The notes under the pieces are model-generated. The model worked only from the letters and a program-made list of their open reading frames with translations. It had not been told where the DNA came from and searched no databases. A stretch of DNA of 51,485 bases from Mesostigma viride (Eukaryota; Streptophyta; Mesostigmatophyceae; Mesostigmatales; Mesostigmataceae): the NCBI GenBank assembly GCA_009746045.1, contig RPFO01000328.1, forward strand, positions 1 through 51,485, given 5' to 3'. Below, in pieces: positions 21,401 through 31,782 of the stretch (the stretch's first letter is position 1; every line of letters starts with the position of its first letter). The position numbers and the translations under genes are program-made.

Positions 21401-23784
21401 TGATGACACCATGGGAGCCTGAATCCTCCTCATTAATTACATAAATGCCAACCATGTACGTAGACAAGCCATGATGACACCATGGGAGCCTGAATCCTCA
21501 TCATTTACTATTCCTTGACATCCATGTACGTAGGCCAGCCATGATGACACCAATGGAGCCTGAATCCTCCTCGTTAATTACATAAATGCCAACCATGTAC
21601 GTAGACAAGCCATGATGACACCAATGGAGCCTGAATCCTCATCATTTACTATTCCTTGACATCCATGTACGTAGACGGGCCATGATGACACCATGGGAGC
21701 CTGAATCCTCATCATTTACTATTCCTTGACATCCATGTACGTAGGCCAGCCATGATGACACCAATGGAGCCTGAATCCTCTTCATTTTCTTAATGAGAGG
21801 ATTCAGGTTACATAAATGCCAACCATGTAGGTAGACAAGCCATGATGACACCATGGGAGCCTGAATCCTCATCATTAAATACATAAATGCCATCCATGTA
21901 CGTAGGCCAGCCATGGAGACACCATGGGAGCCTGAATCCTCCTCATTAATTACATAAATGCCAACCATGTACGTAGACAAGCCATGATGACACCATGGGA
22001 GCCTGAATCCTCATCATTTACTATTCCTTGACATCCATGTACGTAGGCCAGCCATGATGACACCAATGGAGCCTGAATCCTCCTCGTTAATTACATAAAT
22101 GCCAACCATGTACGTAGACAAGCCATGATGACCCCATGGGAGCCTGAATCCTCATCATTTACTATTCCTTGACATCCATGTACGTAGACGGGCCATGATG
22201 ACACCATGGGAGCCTGAATCCTCTTCATTAATTACATAAATGCCAACCATGTACGTAGACGGGCCATGATGACACCATGGGAGCCTGAATCCTCATCATT
22301 TTTTTTATGAAACATCCATGTACGTAGGCCAGCCATGATGACACCATGGGAGCCTGAATCCTCATCATTTTTTTTTCTTTGACATCCATGTACGTAGACG
22401 GGCCATGATGACACCATGGGAGCCTGAATCCTCATCATTAATTACATACATGCCATCCATGTACGTACACGGGCCATGATGACACCATGGGAGCCTGAAT
22501 CCTCATCATTTACTATTCCTTGACATCCATGTACGTAGGCCAGCCATGGAGACACCATGGGAGCCTGAATCCTCCTCGTTAATTACATAAATGCCAACCA
22601 TGTACGTAGACAAGCCATGATGACACCATGGGAGCCTGAATCCTCATCATTTACTATTCCTTGACATCCATGTACGTAGACGGGCCATGATGACACCATT
22701 GGAGCCTGAATCCTCATCATTAATTACATATATGCCAACCATGTACGTAGACGGGCATTGATGACACCATGGGAGCCTAAATCCCTCCTCATTAATTACA
22801 TACATGCCATCCATGTACGTAGACAGGCCATGATGACACCATGGGAGCCTGAATCCTCATCATTTACTATTCCTTGACATCCATGTACGTAGGCCAGCCA
22901 TGGAGACACCATGGGAGCCTGAATCCTCCTCATTAATTACATAAATGCCAACCATGTACGTAGACAAGCCATGATGACCCCATGGGAGCCTGAATCCTCA
23001 TCATTTACTATTCCTTGACATCCATGTACGTAGGCCAGCCATGATGACACCAATGGAGCCTGAATCCTCCTCGTTAATTACATAAATGCCAACCATGTAC
23101 GTAGACAAGCCATGATGACACCATGGGAGCCTGAATCCTCCTCATTAATTACATAAATGCCAACCATGTACGTAGACAAGCCATGATGACACCATGGGAG
23201 CCTGAATCCTCATCATTTCTTTTTCTTTGACATCCATGTACGTAGGCCAGCCATGATGACACCATGGGAGCCTGAATCCTCCTCATTAATTACATAAATG
23301 CCATCCATGTACGTACACGGGCCATGATGACACCATGGGAGCCTGAATCCTCATCATTTACTATTCCTTGACATCCATGTACGTAGGCCAGCCATGGAGA
23401 CACCATGGGAGCCTGAATCCTCATCATTAATTACATAAATGCCAACCATGTACGTAGACAAGCCATGATGACACCATGGGAGCCTGAATCCTCCTCATTA
23501 ATTACATAAATGCCAACCATGTACGTAGACAAGCCATGATGACACCATGGGAGCCTGAATCCTCATCATTAATTACATACATGCCATCCATGTACGTAGA
23601 CAGGCCATGATGACACCATGGGAGCCTGAATCCTCATCATTTACTATTCCTTGACATCCATGTACGTAGGCCAGCCATGGAGACACCATGGGAGCCTGAA
23701 TCCTCCTCATTAATTACATAAATGCCAACCATGTACGTAGACAAGCCATGATGACCCCATGGGAGCCTGAATCCTCATCATTAA
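15472..23784. repeat. Main ~70 bp satellite array (8.3 kb)
   Basis: About 118 monomers of 69-71 bp. Monomer types recur in a set order: a type with ACATACATGCC and GTACACGGG, then a TTTACTATTCC type, two ATAAATGCCAACC types, an ACAGG type, another TTTACTATTCC type and an ACCCC variant. Such blocks start near 16773, 18045, 18893, 19808, 20654 and 23285, and near 2444 in the small array, which indicates higher-order repeats. Small single-base deletions cluster at about 19414-19760. No gene or foreign insertion is present inside. Confidence 0.97.
19735..22298. repeat. Unoccupied paralogue of the insertion sites of the TTAA element and element A
   Basis: From about 19735 to 20306 this stretch matches the left flank of the TTAA element (ending 23784, offset 3478). 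From 20303 to 21922 it matches 2093-3712 (offset 18210, no net indel). From 21918 to about 22298 it matches 11553-11934. TTAA at 20303-20306 and GACAC at 21918-21922 are single here, confirming both target duplications. Confidence 0.85.
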
Positions 23785-25550
23785 GGGGACGTGGCGCGCC
23801 GAATATTTTCCGCGCCAAAAAATTCGCGGTACCGTCCGTACGGTGTATAATGTGTGCCCGGACCGCTCAACCCTCGCGGAAGTGGCCATGGCGGCATGCC
23901 TTTATGCAATATTAATCGATATGGCATCTAAAAAGCTAGAAAAAATGCTTGAATTTCGCAGAAGATTAGTTGATGACCTCATTTCGAGGCGGAAAGTTTA
24001 CGGTTTGCAATATCGCTAATTTCTCGAACGGCTACGGGCGCGGGGGTCCAGGATATAATTTCTCTTGCGGATCATGAAATTTAATGCAGGTTTACGGCAG
24101 CTATTGTGAGGCAACGTAGGCTCTAAAGAGCGATTATGAAGCTAACTTAATGGTGTTGTCGAGTTTGTGCCGAAGCTTCCCGGTTTCTTTTACATTTCCG
24201 GCATTCAAGGTAAGAACCTACGCAGGCCTGCGCATGTCGCCTTCGACGTATTCACGGAAGGCGCACCTTCCTTGTTCGCCTGATCAATGGATGATGTCTT
24301 TTATTGTTCGAGCTTGCGTGCCAGTTTATGCATGAAACATTTCCACGCAGGCAGGTGCATTAACGTCGGCCTTTCGCCTTTTTTTCGGGCAGTTTCCCTG
24401 CAGGAAGCGCTCCATTTCTTTCGGTTGCATCGTCAGATTCCTAGCAATTTCGTACAATTTCGTGTAGTTTGTGGCTGGCATGCTAAATGCGCCGAGGTCA
24501 AGTTGTTGGTAATGTGTTGACATTTGTTTTCCATAATCCTTTGGACGTGAGCTTGCTCAGACGCTTTGTTATGTGCCGGATCTGACACGCCTGTTTTAGA
24601 ACGACATCCGGCATGTGTCTAGAGGCTAACAAGCTGGCATCAGCTTCTTAGCAAATTGCCATATTGGAAAGGAAGGTGAGAGTGGTTCTTTTGCTGGCCA
24701 TACTGCATGAGTGGCATTGCATTAGATAGGTGTTTCCATTGCTTTCCTTGAGCTATAACCATTAAGACTTCCCTGCTATGTGTGCAGCAAGGCAAGCTGG
24801 ATAGGATGTGAATGCTTGGCAGACAACATGTATGATTTGCTGCCAAGTTTGCAGGCTGCAGTTGCCTCTATTGCTTGGGCAGTCCTTCTAAGGTTTTTAC
24901 ACGCATACTTGCTGAGTTCTTGGCATAAATTTACATGGTAACCTTGGGCTGAGCTTAGTGTATGCTCTCTTGGTGCGTGTATGCCTAGCGATGGTGTTGC
25001 TATGCGCACGCTGGCAAGGCTGGCCATGCTGAGGGCAGGGGAGGCCAGATGAGGTGCCTAGCCTTTTCTTATGTTGTGTGATCGAGTTGGGCATGTTTTT
25101 TGGCTTCTTGGATGGAAAACATGATGTCTAGGTGGCCTTATACACAGAAAAACCTCATTTAGCGTATGTTCAGGTTTTAGCACGCAAAACCTTATAACTT
25201 GAGCTAGACTTGTCGGAATGACCTGGGACTTGGACCACTGCTGTCCCCCTGTTAGCCGGATTTTCGCTTGATTTTGTGGCCTTATCTGAAGTGTTTATGA
25301 TATGTTTATTCCCAATGTCCGGTAAAAAAATACCTGTTTTGCGGGAAAATTAATAACTGTTCAAGGTTTTGCCATTTCCATGATGTAAATAGCTCAGCAA
25401 GCTACACACTCAGGGAACTACAAATGGTTGATTTTTGGTTGCCAACAAATGTGTGCATTGGCTGGGGCATACCCAGCCCTAATTAGCGTCTTTTTCTATT
25501 TATAGCGCAATATTGGCGTATACTTGGGGGTAGTACCCCCAACAAGTGCA
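23785..25550. other. Left part of the TTAA element, no gene seen
   Basis: This 1.77 kb has only short frames (up to about 80 residues) without recognisable motifs. A GGGGG-TAGTA-CCCCC hairpin at 25526-25540 lies 10 bp from the insertion point of element B (TGGAC, 25551-25555). A box at 25193-25222 shares TATAACTT and TCGGAATGA at the same spacing with the LTR of element B. Confidence 0.6.
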
Positions 25551-25555
25551 TGGAC

Positions 25556-26251
25556 AGTTAACGTTCTTCGCACACGCAATGTGAAGGATATGGTTGCAAT
25601 GCAGCAATGTGTGATATGGTTGGAAACGGAGCTTTGTTAAAATCGGATAATGTTTACAGCGCTCACACACTTGAGGCTTGTACACGCGTTTGCCAAGTCA
25701 AGGCACAACACGTGAGGCGGGCTCGCAAGAGATGCCCATTTGGCACTGGCCTATTGTTTATATACTTGTGCACTGTGCTTGCTAGTCCTGAGCAGCCTAG
25801 GAGGCCTGCTCAGTAATAACACCCCCGGTACAGTATTCACTACCTGTACAGCGCCCAGCTCCTATACAGTAGGTCTGCCATACAGGCACAGTGACCACAG
25901 AGCACAGTCCACAGTGACTATTGCATCTGCACCTAGAAGTCCAGGACTAAGCCTGCGGTACCAACAGACCACAGGTTAAGGTTCCTATTTCCTGCGTACG
26001 ACGTATTAATCCAATACCGTCGTAGGTACAGCACCTAATTCCTGTCAGCCCAGGAATTACTGTCGACCCCATATGTCGTCGGCAAATATTCACGTCCGAC
26101 TTAGAAGAACAGCCGGCTCGCGCTCGCGCGCGACCGGGAAGTCGGAACGCCATAACTTTCTTGATACTCGTCGGAATGAACTCGTTCCGGTGCCGCTGGA
26201 ATCGCAGAGATATGCCGAATCAGGATCACGCCAATGCGCTTGGCGTTAACT
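25556..26251 (-). repeat. 3' LTR of element B
   Basis: This 696 bp LTR matches 32797-33493. In sense it starts AGTTAACGCC and ends GAACGTTAACT. It has a TATA box at 25756-25765 and the CATAAC box at about 26151-26200. Its terminal bases differ from the 5' LTR, which has AGCTTAACT before the primer region. Confidence 0.95.
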
Positions 26252-26272
26252 CCAATCCTTTCTTTTCTTGAG
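26252..26272 (-). other. Polypurine tract of element B
   Basis: The sense strand has AAGAAAAGAAAGGATTGG immediately before the 3' LTR, nearly the same as in element A. Confidence 0.8.
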
Positions 26273-26999
26273 CTGTAGCAGCTCACACAAGTCTACATAC
26301 AAACACACACAATGGGTACTGGATATCCTCCCCAGACTACAAGTCACAACCCGCTGGGCATGACAGTCAGCTTGGATTCCTTATTATATGTACATAGCAC
26401 CCATACTGGCTCAGGAGCACAAACAAATTACAATGAGTCCCTATCCCTTCACGGGAGGCTCGTTGTGTTACCCATGTACAAGAGGTTGGCCAACTGTGGC
26501 AGCCCATAGGTGTTCAGTTAAGAACTTGAGAAGTATGTACAACCTTCAGGACCTTAGGCGAAACCCCACAGATCACCCACAACAGCTCATCAGAAAACAC
26601 TGCTGACCCCCAGACGGGAGTCGGCGCCGGTCTGCTGCCCCTTATCGAACCAGACACAACATCTACGCGAAGCACATGCAAAACACAAGCTCCCATACTC
26701 GTTCCAACCGTGGAAAATCAGGGGACCTGTCGCCACCTCACCAGCATGGTGGATGGGTCAGCCAGTCCGTGAAACTCCGCCTTAAGACGGCACCAGGGAA
26801 TCGAACCCCGCCCACAAACCACAGATCTGGGGAAACCTCAGACTGAGATGAAAACCCCAGATAGACATCTCTCCATCAGAGACAATGTCAGACATTCCCA
26901 CACCAGAGACATGTCTCACCCCTCAAGGTGTGCTCAGGATTATGTACAATCAAGCTCCCAGCCTGATATCCAGAGACTTAAGCACCCAGCTCTCAGCTT
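26273..26999 (-). other. 3' untranslated region of element B
   Basis: About 0.73 kb between pol and the polypurine tract with no convincing frame. It contains the T-arm sequence at 26793-26813 and otherwise shows little similarity to the same region of element A. Confidence 0.7.
26793..26813 (-). promoter_or_regulatory. tRNA T-arm / pol III B-box sequence in the 3' region of B
   Basis: The same 21 bases as in element A are kept: sense CGGGGTTCGATTCCCTG with GGTTCGATTCC inside. Upstream similarity extends weakly (TCTGnGGTTT then GGG) for about 15 bases. No complete tRNA is present. Confidence 0.75.
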
Positions 27000-28553
27000 T
27001 TAGACAGATAGACCGACTTGACAGCCAGCATTCATGAGCTTCCTCAGTACATTGTACTGGGCTGGGGCCTTGTGTGGCAACTTTGTCAATGCATCAGCAG
27101 GGTTCTCCTCGCCAGGGATATGCTTTAAGTCAACCAAACTGGCCAACTCCTTCAGCAACAAATAATCCAGGTCCCGGCTCCTGGCCAGCTGCTTGTGAAC
27201 AAACTGGACCATACCCATGCTGTCTGTTAGCAACAACGTCTCCATCTGCAAGGTCCAAGGGGTAACTGAAGCCAGCTCCAGCATTAACTCCTTTATGTAC
27301 AGGCTGGACTGGATCCCCTCGCATATGGCCCTGCATTCTGCCACATCTGAACTGATACAGACCCTCTTCTGCAGTCTGCTGTACCAGCTGAACAAACTTG
27401 CCCTGCTCTGATAAAAAGCAAACAGAGCAGCAGATCTCCCCCTGACCTTGGTAACCTGGCGAGCATCCATGGAACTGTCAACAAAGATCTCCAAGGTGAT
27501 AGGCTGGGTAAAGTCAATCCCAGACAAGATCAGATCAGGGGTACTCTCCACCAACCGGGCTATGACTCGAGGCTTCTCATCCTCAAGCACCTCATCAGGC
27601 ATTCTGCTATGGACCATCAAAGACGGACCACAGATGCTGGCAAACCAGGCCCACATGCCTCTCAACTCAGGTCCTGCAGCCTGGGTGATCTTCTCTGGCA
27701 AGGCCTTCACAATGGTCTGTTTATAATCTCCTCCAGCCTGAAGCCTGATACTCCACTCCCCGTCCCTCCTGAACAGGGTAGCCTGCATTCCACAGAACAC
27801 TACAGGCTTGTTGGGCTCCTGCCACAGCTCCTTGCCCAGTGAAAACTTGCCACTGATGACAGGAATAAACTTCTTCAGCCAGGTCGTGGGGGCTAGCAAA
27901 TGCAGATCATCTCCATGCAAACTAGCATACACTGGCAGACCCTCCCATTGGGCCAGCAGCAAACAGGGATCAACTGAAGACACTCTCAAGCCACACTCAC
28001 TGATCAGAGCTTCCTGCAGCGTGAGTCTCCAGATGATTGGGCTCGACCTGAGTCCTTCCAGGCCCTTCAGAATAACCAGGAATTGTTGATGCAGCTCCAG
28101 CTTCCAGATGGCAGGCACCTCAACACAGTAAGGCTCATCCTGCTTCCACACCCTCCTGGCCACTTCTGGATCAGATTTTAAAAATGCCCTCTTGAAGTCC
28201 AGCAGCACTGATGACATAGCTGCTCCCCTGTTCAGCAACCCCACGTAGAGACATAGCAAAATTCTCCATGTGTCGTGTAGCATCCCTGGCGTGTATAGCT
28301 CCTCTCCTGGCAGACTCCCCGTGCCGTGATACTCATTCAGGACAGGCCTGACATGGGGCACTGATACCTCATCCACAACCTTCCTCTTCAGCACAAATCT
28401 CAAAGCAAGCTTCCTTGATGCTGGGGGACGTCTGTCTGTTGGTGCAGCACACTCAAACTGCAACCACTCCTCCAATGCCTTGGAGAAGGCGAGCTTCCAA
28501 GCCTCAAACAAAGTAGGCGAGCTCATCTCTTGGACCAGCTGGTCATATGTCAA
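27000..28553 (-). CDS. Pol of element B, RT and RNase H part (second frame)
   Basis: This frame encodes about 517 residues of reverse transcriptase and RNase H. RT shows the catalytic Asp in LLDFKRAFL (D119), ILKGLEGLRSSPIIW, and YASLHGDD with D215 and D216; the usual YxDD box reads HGDD. RNase H shows FVDSS (D359), SSDVAECRA (E406), TDSMG (D444) and IPGEENPADALTK, the copia-type end. It is in the +1 frame relative to the integrase-protease frame, overlapping it for about 20 bp at 28543-28563. In element A the same join is a single frame. A one-base mutation or assembly error is the likeliest cause; a programmed +1 shift is possible. Confidence 0.88.
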   Translation of the reverse strand: MTYDQLVQEMSSPTLFEAWKLAFSKALEEWLQFECAAPTDRRPPASRKLALRFVLKRKVVDEVSVPHVRPVLNEYHGTGSLPGEELYTPGMLHDTWRILLCLYVGLLNRGAAMSSVLLDFKRAFLKSDPEVARRVWKQDEPYCVEVPAIWKLELHQQFLVILKGLEGLRSSPIIWRLTLQEALISECGLRVSSVDPCLLLAQWEGLPVYASLHGDDLHLLAPTTWLKKFIPVISGKFSLGKELWQEPNKPVVFCGMQATLFRRDGEWSIRLQAGGDYKQTIVKALPEKITQAAGPELRGMWAWFASICGPSLMVHSRMPDEVLEDEKPRVIARLVESTPDLILSGIDFTQPITLEIFVDSSMDARQVTKVRGRSAALFAFYQSRASLFSWYSRLQKRVCISSDVAECRAICEGIQSSLYIKELMLELASVTPWTLQMETLLLTDSMGMVQFVHKQLARSRDLDYLLLKELASLVDLKHIPGEENPADALTKLPHKAPAQYNVLRKLMNAGCQVGLSV

Positions 28554-30492
28554 AGGAGAGTTTTACACCCTTGACCGGCTTGGCCCTGCACCTGACTGGA
28601 AATGTTGTCCTGAAATTTTCTAGGGGAATCATCCCCCAGCCATCTCTTCTCAGAGCTGTAGCTCTGATAGAAATCCCAGGATTGCCCAGAAAATTCTGAC
28701 CCAAAATCACAGGGCCATCATAGTTCTCTAGGACAAGGAAGGTCACATCCACACCCATGACAGGGGCAGTAACCTCTCCCAACACCCTTAGATGCGTCCT
28801 ACCACTGAAATCAGACACCCAGGGGCAACTTGGTTCTCCGACCAGCAGTTCTCCTGTATGCTGAGGTCCCATGACAGAAACCTGTGCATTGGTATCTATC
28901 TCCATGGCAGCTACCTCAGGTTCATCCAACTGGACAAGCTTGGACACCTTAGGCTCCTTCTTGGCTCTTTGCAAAGCCTGTACAATATCTGATAGACGCA
29001 CACCCCTAGGCCTGGTGTCGGGCCGTTCCGGAGGTGCAGCCTGTCCGCCTGCTTGCCCAACCACCGTATGTGAAGGTACCCCAGGGGCCGGGCCAGGGTC
29101 ACCCTGAGGGCTCGATACAGCTGTAGCACCCTGATCAGGAAGCTCCACGTCACCCCCGCCTTGTACACCAGCGGGCACCTGGAAGAGGTCTCCTTGATTA
29201 CCTCCCCGGGGACGGATCTTTGACCAGGACAGACGGTGCACTGCTTGGGAGCCATCAATGGCCACCCAGCACTTATGGCCAGCGGCTTCTACTCGGGTCA
29301 CCACCCCATCATGCCAGCTGCCACGTTTCCCTGGAAAGCTTGGTTCCTTCCACACAACAACCTGTTGTCCAACGTTAGGTTCTAGGACACTCCAGCCCTT
29401 GTCTTTCTGCCTCAGCTTGAGGAACTTGGCCTCTAGCTTCTCCTTCCATGCCTGCTCAGCATCAGCTGGCAGCATCCTGGTATGCAGCATAAGAGGATTG
29501 ATGGCAATGTCACCAAAGAACATGGGAGTCCTCAGGTTCAGCCTGTCCTCCACAGAACGTAGCCATGCAGCTGTCACAATGGCAGATGACGTTCTTGGAA
29601 TCCTCTCCACCAGCAGCACAGTCTTGATCTCTTGGATGGCTCTCTCCACCACCCCTTGCTGGCCGTGGCTCTCCCTGGGTGTTATCAGCAACTCTGGAAA
29701 CTCTGGCAGGTTCTCACAGCACTCAAACTGAATGTCACACTGCAACAACTCCAACCCAGGGTACCTGCTCCTTGTCAACTTCAGAGCAGCAATCAATGTA
29801 GGCTTCTCCATGTCAGGCAGGATCTCTAGGGTCTTGTACTTGGTATATCTGTCCACTGCCACCAGCAGCTTCAAACCCCTGATTCTCTGAATATCTACCT
29901 GCACATGGCCTGGCTGCAAAATAGGAGTCCTGGCATGAGACTGCTTGGGCTTTCTAGCAACTAGCCTGCACTTGCAAGCTTGAGCAACCTGTTGGCAGAT
30001 GGAGTACAACTCACTTCCTCCCAGCCGTCTAGCAACTTGCAAAGACTGAGCTGCATGGCCAAACATGGTATGCAACCTTGAGGCAATGTCATACAAGAGA
30101 GAAAACCTTTTATTGTCATTATTAGCACTCAAGGTATGTACAGATCCCTTATGTACAGGAGGCACCAGGGTCGTGCCTGTCAGACTGTCTCCAGCCCTAT
30201 CCTCATCCTGACCATCCTGTGCCAGTCCTGCACGGTCAGAATGCTTCTGAGATCCACCTGGGTCCACATCACCAGGTCCTACCTCAGGCTCAGCACCGCC
30301 ATGGCGGGCACGTTGGCGAGTAACCACTGCAGCTACAGCTGGCATACTCTCTGTGGTAACCAAGCTTGCCCCATCGTGTCCAATAGGCTCTTTCACTAGA
30401 GCATGGGGCTGCCCCTCACTGCTGTCACTAGCAGCTTCATTACACACCCCTGGGGGCACCCTCCAGGGTTCAGGGATGTGTGCAGGCTCACG
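28543..30492 (-). CDS. Pol of element B, integrase and protease-like part (first frame)
   Basis: The frame is open directly after the gag UGA (30493-30495), so it needs no start of its own; a GTG at 30457-30459 is the first start-like codon. Numbering from that GTG: H130 and H135 with CKC at 162-164 (zinc-binding type), integrase D189, D242 and E272, an SH3-like C-terminal part at about 355-418, a low-complexity linker, then a retropepsin-like domain at about 490-615 with IDTNAQVSVMG (D522) and ILGQNFL (585-591). The domain order integrase then protease matches element A. The frame ends in TGA at 28543, where the RT frame takes over with a +1 shift. Confidence 0.88.
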   Translation of the reverse strand, partial: REPAHIPEPWRVPPGVCNEAASDSSEGQPHALVKEPIGHDGASLVTTESMPAVAAVVTRQRARHGGAEPEVGPGDVDPGGSQKHSDRAGLAQDGQDEDRAGDSLTGTTLVPPVHKGSVHTLSANNDNKRFSLLYDIASRLHTMFGHAAQSLQVARRLGGSELYSICQQVAQACKCRLVARKPKQSHARTPILQPGHVQVDIQRIRGLKLLVAVDRYTKYKTLEILPDMEKPTLIAALKLTRSRYPGLELLQCDIQFECCENLPEFPELLITPRESHGQQGVVERAIQEIKTVLLVERIPRTSSAIVTAAWLRSVEDRLNLRTPMFFGDIAINPLMLHTRMLPADAEQAWKEKLEAKFLKLRQKDKGWSVLEPNVGQQVVVWKEPSFPGKRGSWHDGVVTRVEAAGHKCWVAIDGSQAVHRLSWSKIRPRGGNQGDLFQVPAGVQGGGDVELPDQGATAVSSPQGDPGPAPGVPSHTVVGQAGGQAAPPERPDTRPRGVRLSDIVQALQRAKKEPKVSKLVQLDEPEVAAMEIDTNAQVSVMGPQHTGELLVGEPSCPWVSDFSGRTHLRVLGEVTAPVMGVDVTFLVLENYDGPVILGQNFLGNPGISIRATALRRDGWGMIPLENFRTTFPVRCRAKPVKGVKLSFDI

Positions 30493-30495
30493 TCA
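30493..30495 (-). promoter_or_regulatory. In-frame UGA between gag and pol of element B
   Basis: Sense CAA TGA CGT GAG. No other stop separates gag from the integrase-protease frame, and the first start-like codon beyond is a GTG 11 codons on, so readthrough fits better than reinitiation. The fourth base is C, as in element A. Confidence 0.7.
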
Positions 30496-31680
30496 TTGAT
30501 CAGCAGCCTTGCCCTTGCCCTTGTCCTGGGATGGACCAGCCTTGTCCTTGCTGCCACCCTGAGCTGGCTTGCTCTGACCTTCCTGCCTCAGGTACGAGGG
30601 ACACTCATTCCTGAAGTGACCCTTCCCCTGGCAGAAATAACATTCCACCTGACTGATGTCCCGTGAGGTCCCACTGCTGGGCCCAGCCTTGGGAGGACCA
30701 CCCACCCTCTTGAAGTCAAACTGGGACTGTGGATGTCCCGACTTCGGCGGGGTCCCCCGTCCAGCCCTTCTGTCACGCCCCCTCCTGGACCTTCCTCGAC
30801 CCCTTGAAGAGGTCTCAGGCCCTCTCGAAGGCGCTGGGCCCCCGTGGCCCGATCCCCTCATGGACTTAACCGTGGGTTCAGCGGCCTCCTCATCACCCTG
30901 ACGAGGGCGCTTACCACCCACGTACTTGCCGCTGAAACACTCATACAACTGGTCCGTCATGGCTGCCCAGCCATGGACCTGTCGCATGTGGATGGTCACA
31001 TTATCCATGGTGACCGTATCCAGCTGCAGCGACTTGAGAAAGTCGCCCATGGCCATCCGATCTGCGACGAAGAAGCCCTTGGCCATGGCGTCCTCCCTCA
31101 GCTTGACGAAGTCCTCAAAGGCGTGGACCACTAGCTGCCCCTTGATGGGCTTGTAGTCCAGGTATTCTTGCTTCAGGTGGGACCCATCTATGGTCCTCTT
31201 GTCACTCAGGAACACCCTGAGTCGCGTCATAAACGCCGCCCAGGTGTCCCCCGCCGCATGTCGCTCCCGAACAAACTTGAACAGCCGCCTCGCCGACTGC
31301 CGTATGTAGGCACTAGACGCCAGGATGCGAAGCTTGTCACCGTTGTATATCTCCGTGTACAAGTTCATGTCCTCTAACATCCTCTCAGCATCCCGGGGCT
31401 GCCAATTGTCCTTGATGGACTGAAACTGGCCTAGCACCGCGTACCCCTCAGCAACTGTCGGTCGCTTGGGCGCCGCTTGATCTGCGGCTGGCGCGTGCTG
31501 CCCGCCCTGCGATCCTTGGCTCTGATTATCTGGCACCTCAGCCTGGTCTCCCAGCGCCTGGCCGTCCCCGCGTCCATCGCGTCCACCGCGTCCATCGCGT
31601 CCATCTCGTACATCCATCCCAGCGCCGCGCCGCGCGAAGCCCATAAAGCCCGCTTGTTGGTTGATAGCTCCATCCTCCAT
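30493..31680 (-). CDS. Gag of element B
   Basis: This is a 395-residue Gag. The N-terminus has DGR/RGG repeats; residues 80-250 are a helical capsid-like region with GFFVADRMAMGDFLKSLQLD, alignable with Gag of A; residues 275-315 are Arg/Gly-rich; the zinc knuckle is C347, C350, H355, C360. The sequence RVGG before the knuckle is shared with A. The frame ends CAA TGA CGT and pol follows in the same frame, so Gag-Pol probably arises by stop readthrough. ORF0 lies 102 bp upstream. The first 53 residues occur again at the left window edge. Confidence 0.92.
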   Translation of the reverse strand: MEDGAINQQAGFMGFARRGAGMDVRDGRDGRGGRDGRGDGQALGDQAEVPDNQSQGSQGGQHAPAADQAAPKRPTVAEGYAVLGQFQSIKDNWQPRDAERMLEDMNLYTEIYNGDKLRILASSAYIRQSARRLFKFVRERHAAGDTWAAFMTRLRVFLSDKRTIDGSHLKQEYLDYKPIKGQLVVHAFEDFVKLREDAMAKGFFVADRMAMGDFLKSLQLDTVTMDNVTIHMRQVHGWAAMTDQLYECFSGKYVGGKRPRQGDEEAAEPTVKSMRGSGHGGPAPSRGPETSSRGRGRSRRGRDRRAGRGTPPKSGHPQSQFDFKRVGGPPKAGPSSGTSRDISQVECYFCQGKGHFRNECPSYLRQEGQSKPAQGGSKDKAGPSQDKGKGKAADQ

Positions 31681-31782
31681 GATGGTCTCTGTTCAGATCT
31701 GCTATAGCCAGCCAAGTGGCCAAGCAGCAATTAAAGCAATATAAGCTACTGAACAAGAAAGGAAAGTGCCAAGTGTTACCAC

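Larger units (their letters stand above)
1..31520. repeat. 31.5 kb composite unit, copy 1
   Basis: The sequence from base 1 recurs from base 31521 with an offset of 31520, rising to 31525 inside element A and then settling at 31523. All boundaries of satellite blocks, LTRs and genes repeat in the same order and orientation. The join at 31520/31521 lies inside the gag gene of element B and is seamless, so the true duplication breakpoint cannot be seen. A tandem array of units or a circular molecule read 1.6 times would both give this picture. Confidence 0.95.

Noticed and set aside
15472-23784. Possible CRISPR array
   Set aside because: The repeats are 70 bp with related, not unique, links; no cas genes are present and the context is eukaryotic.
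24150-24523. Short frames in the TTAA element as a transposase
   Set aside because: All are under 80 residues, overlap on both strands, and show no DDE/D-type motif or other domain.
28792-29258. Frames on both strands opposite pol B and gag B
   Set aside because: They are shadows of the long coding frames and lack any recognisable domain.
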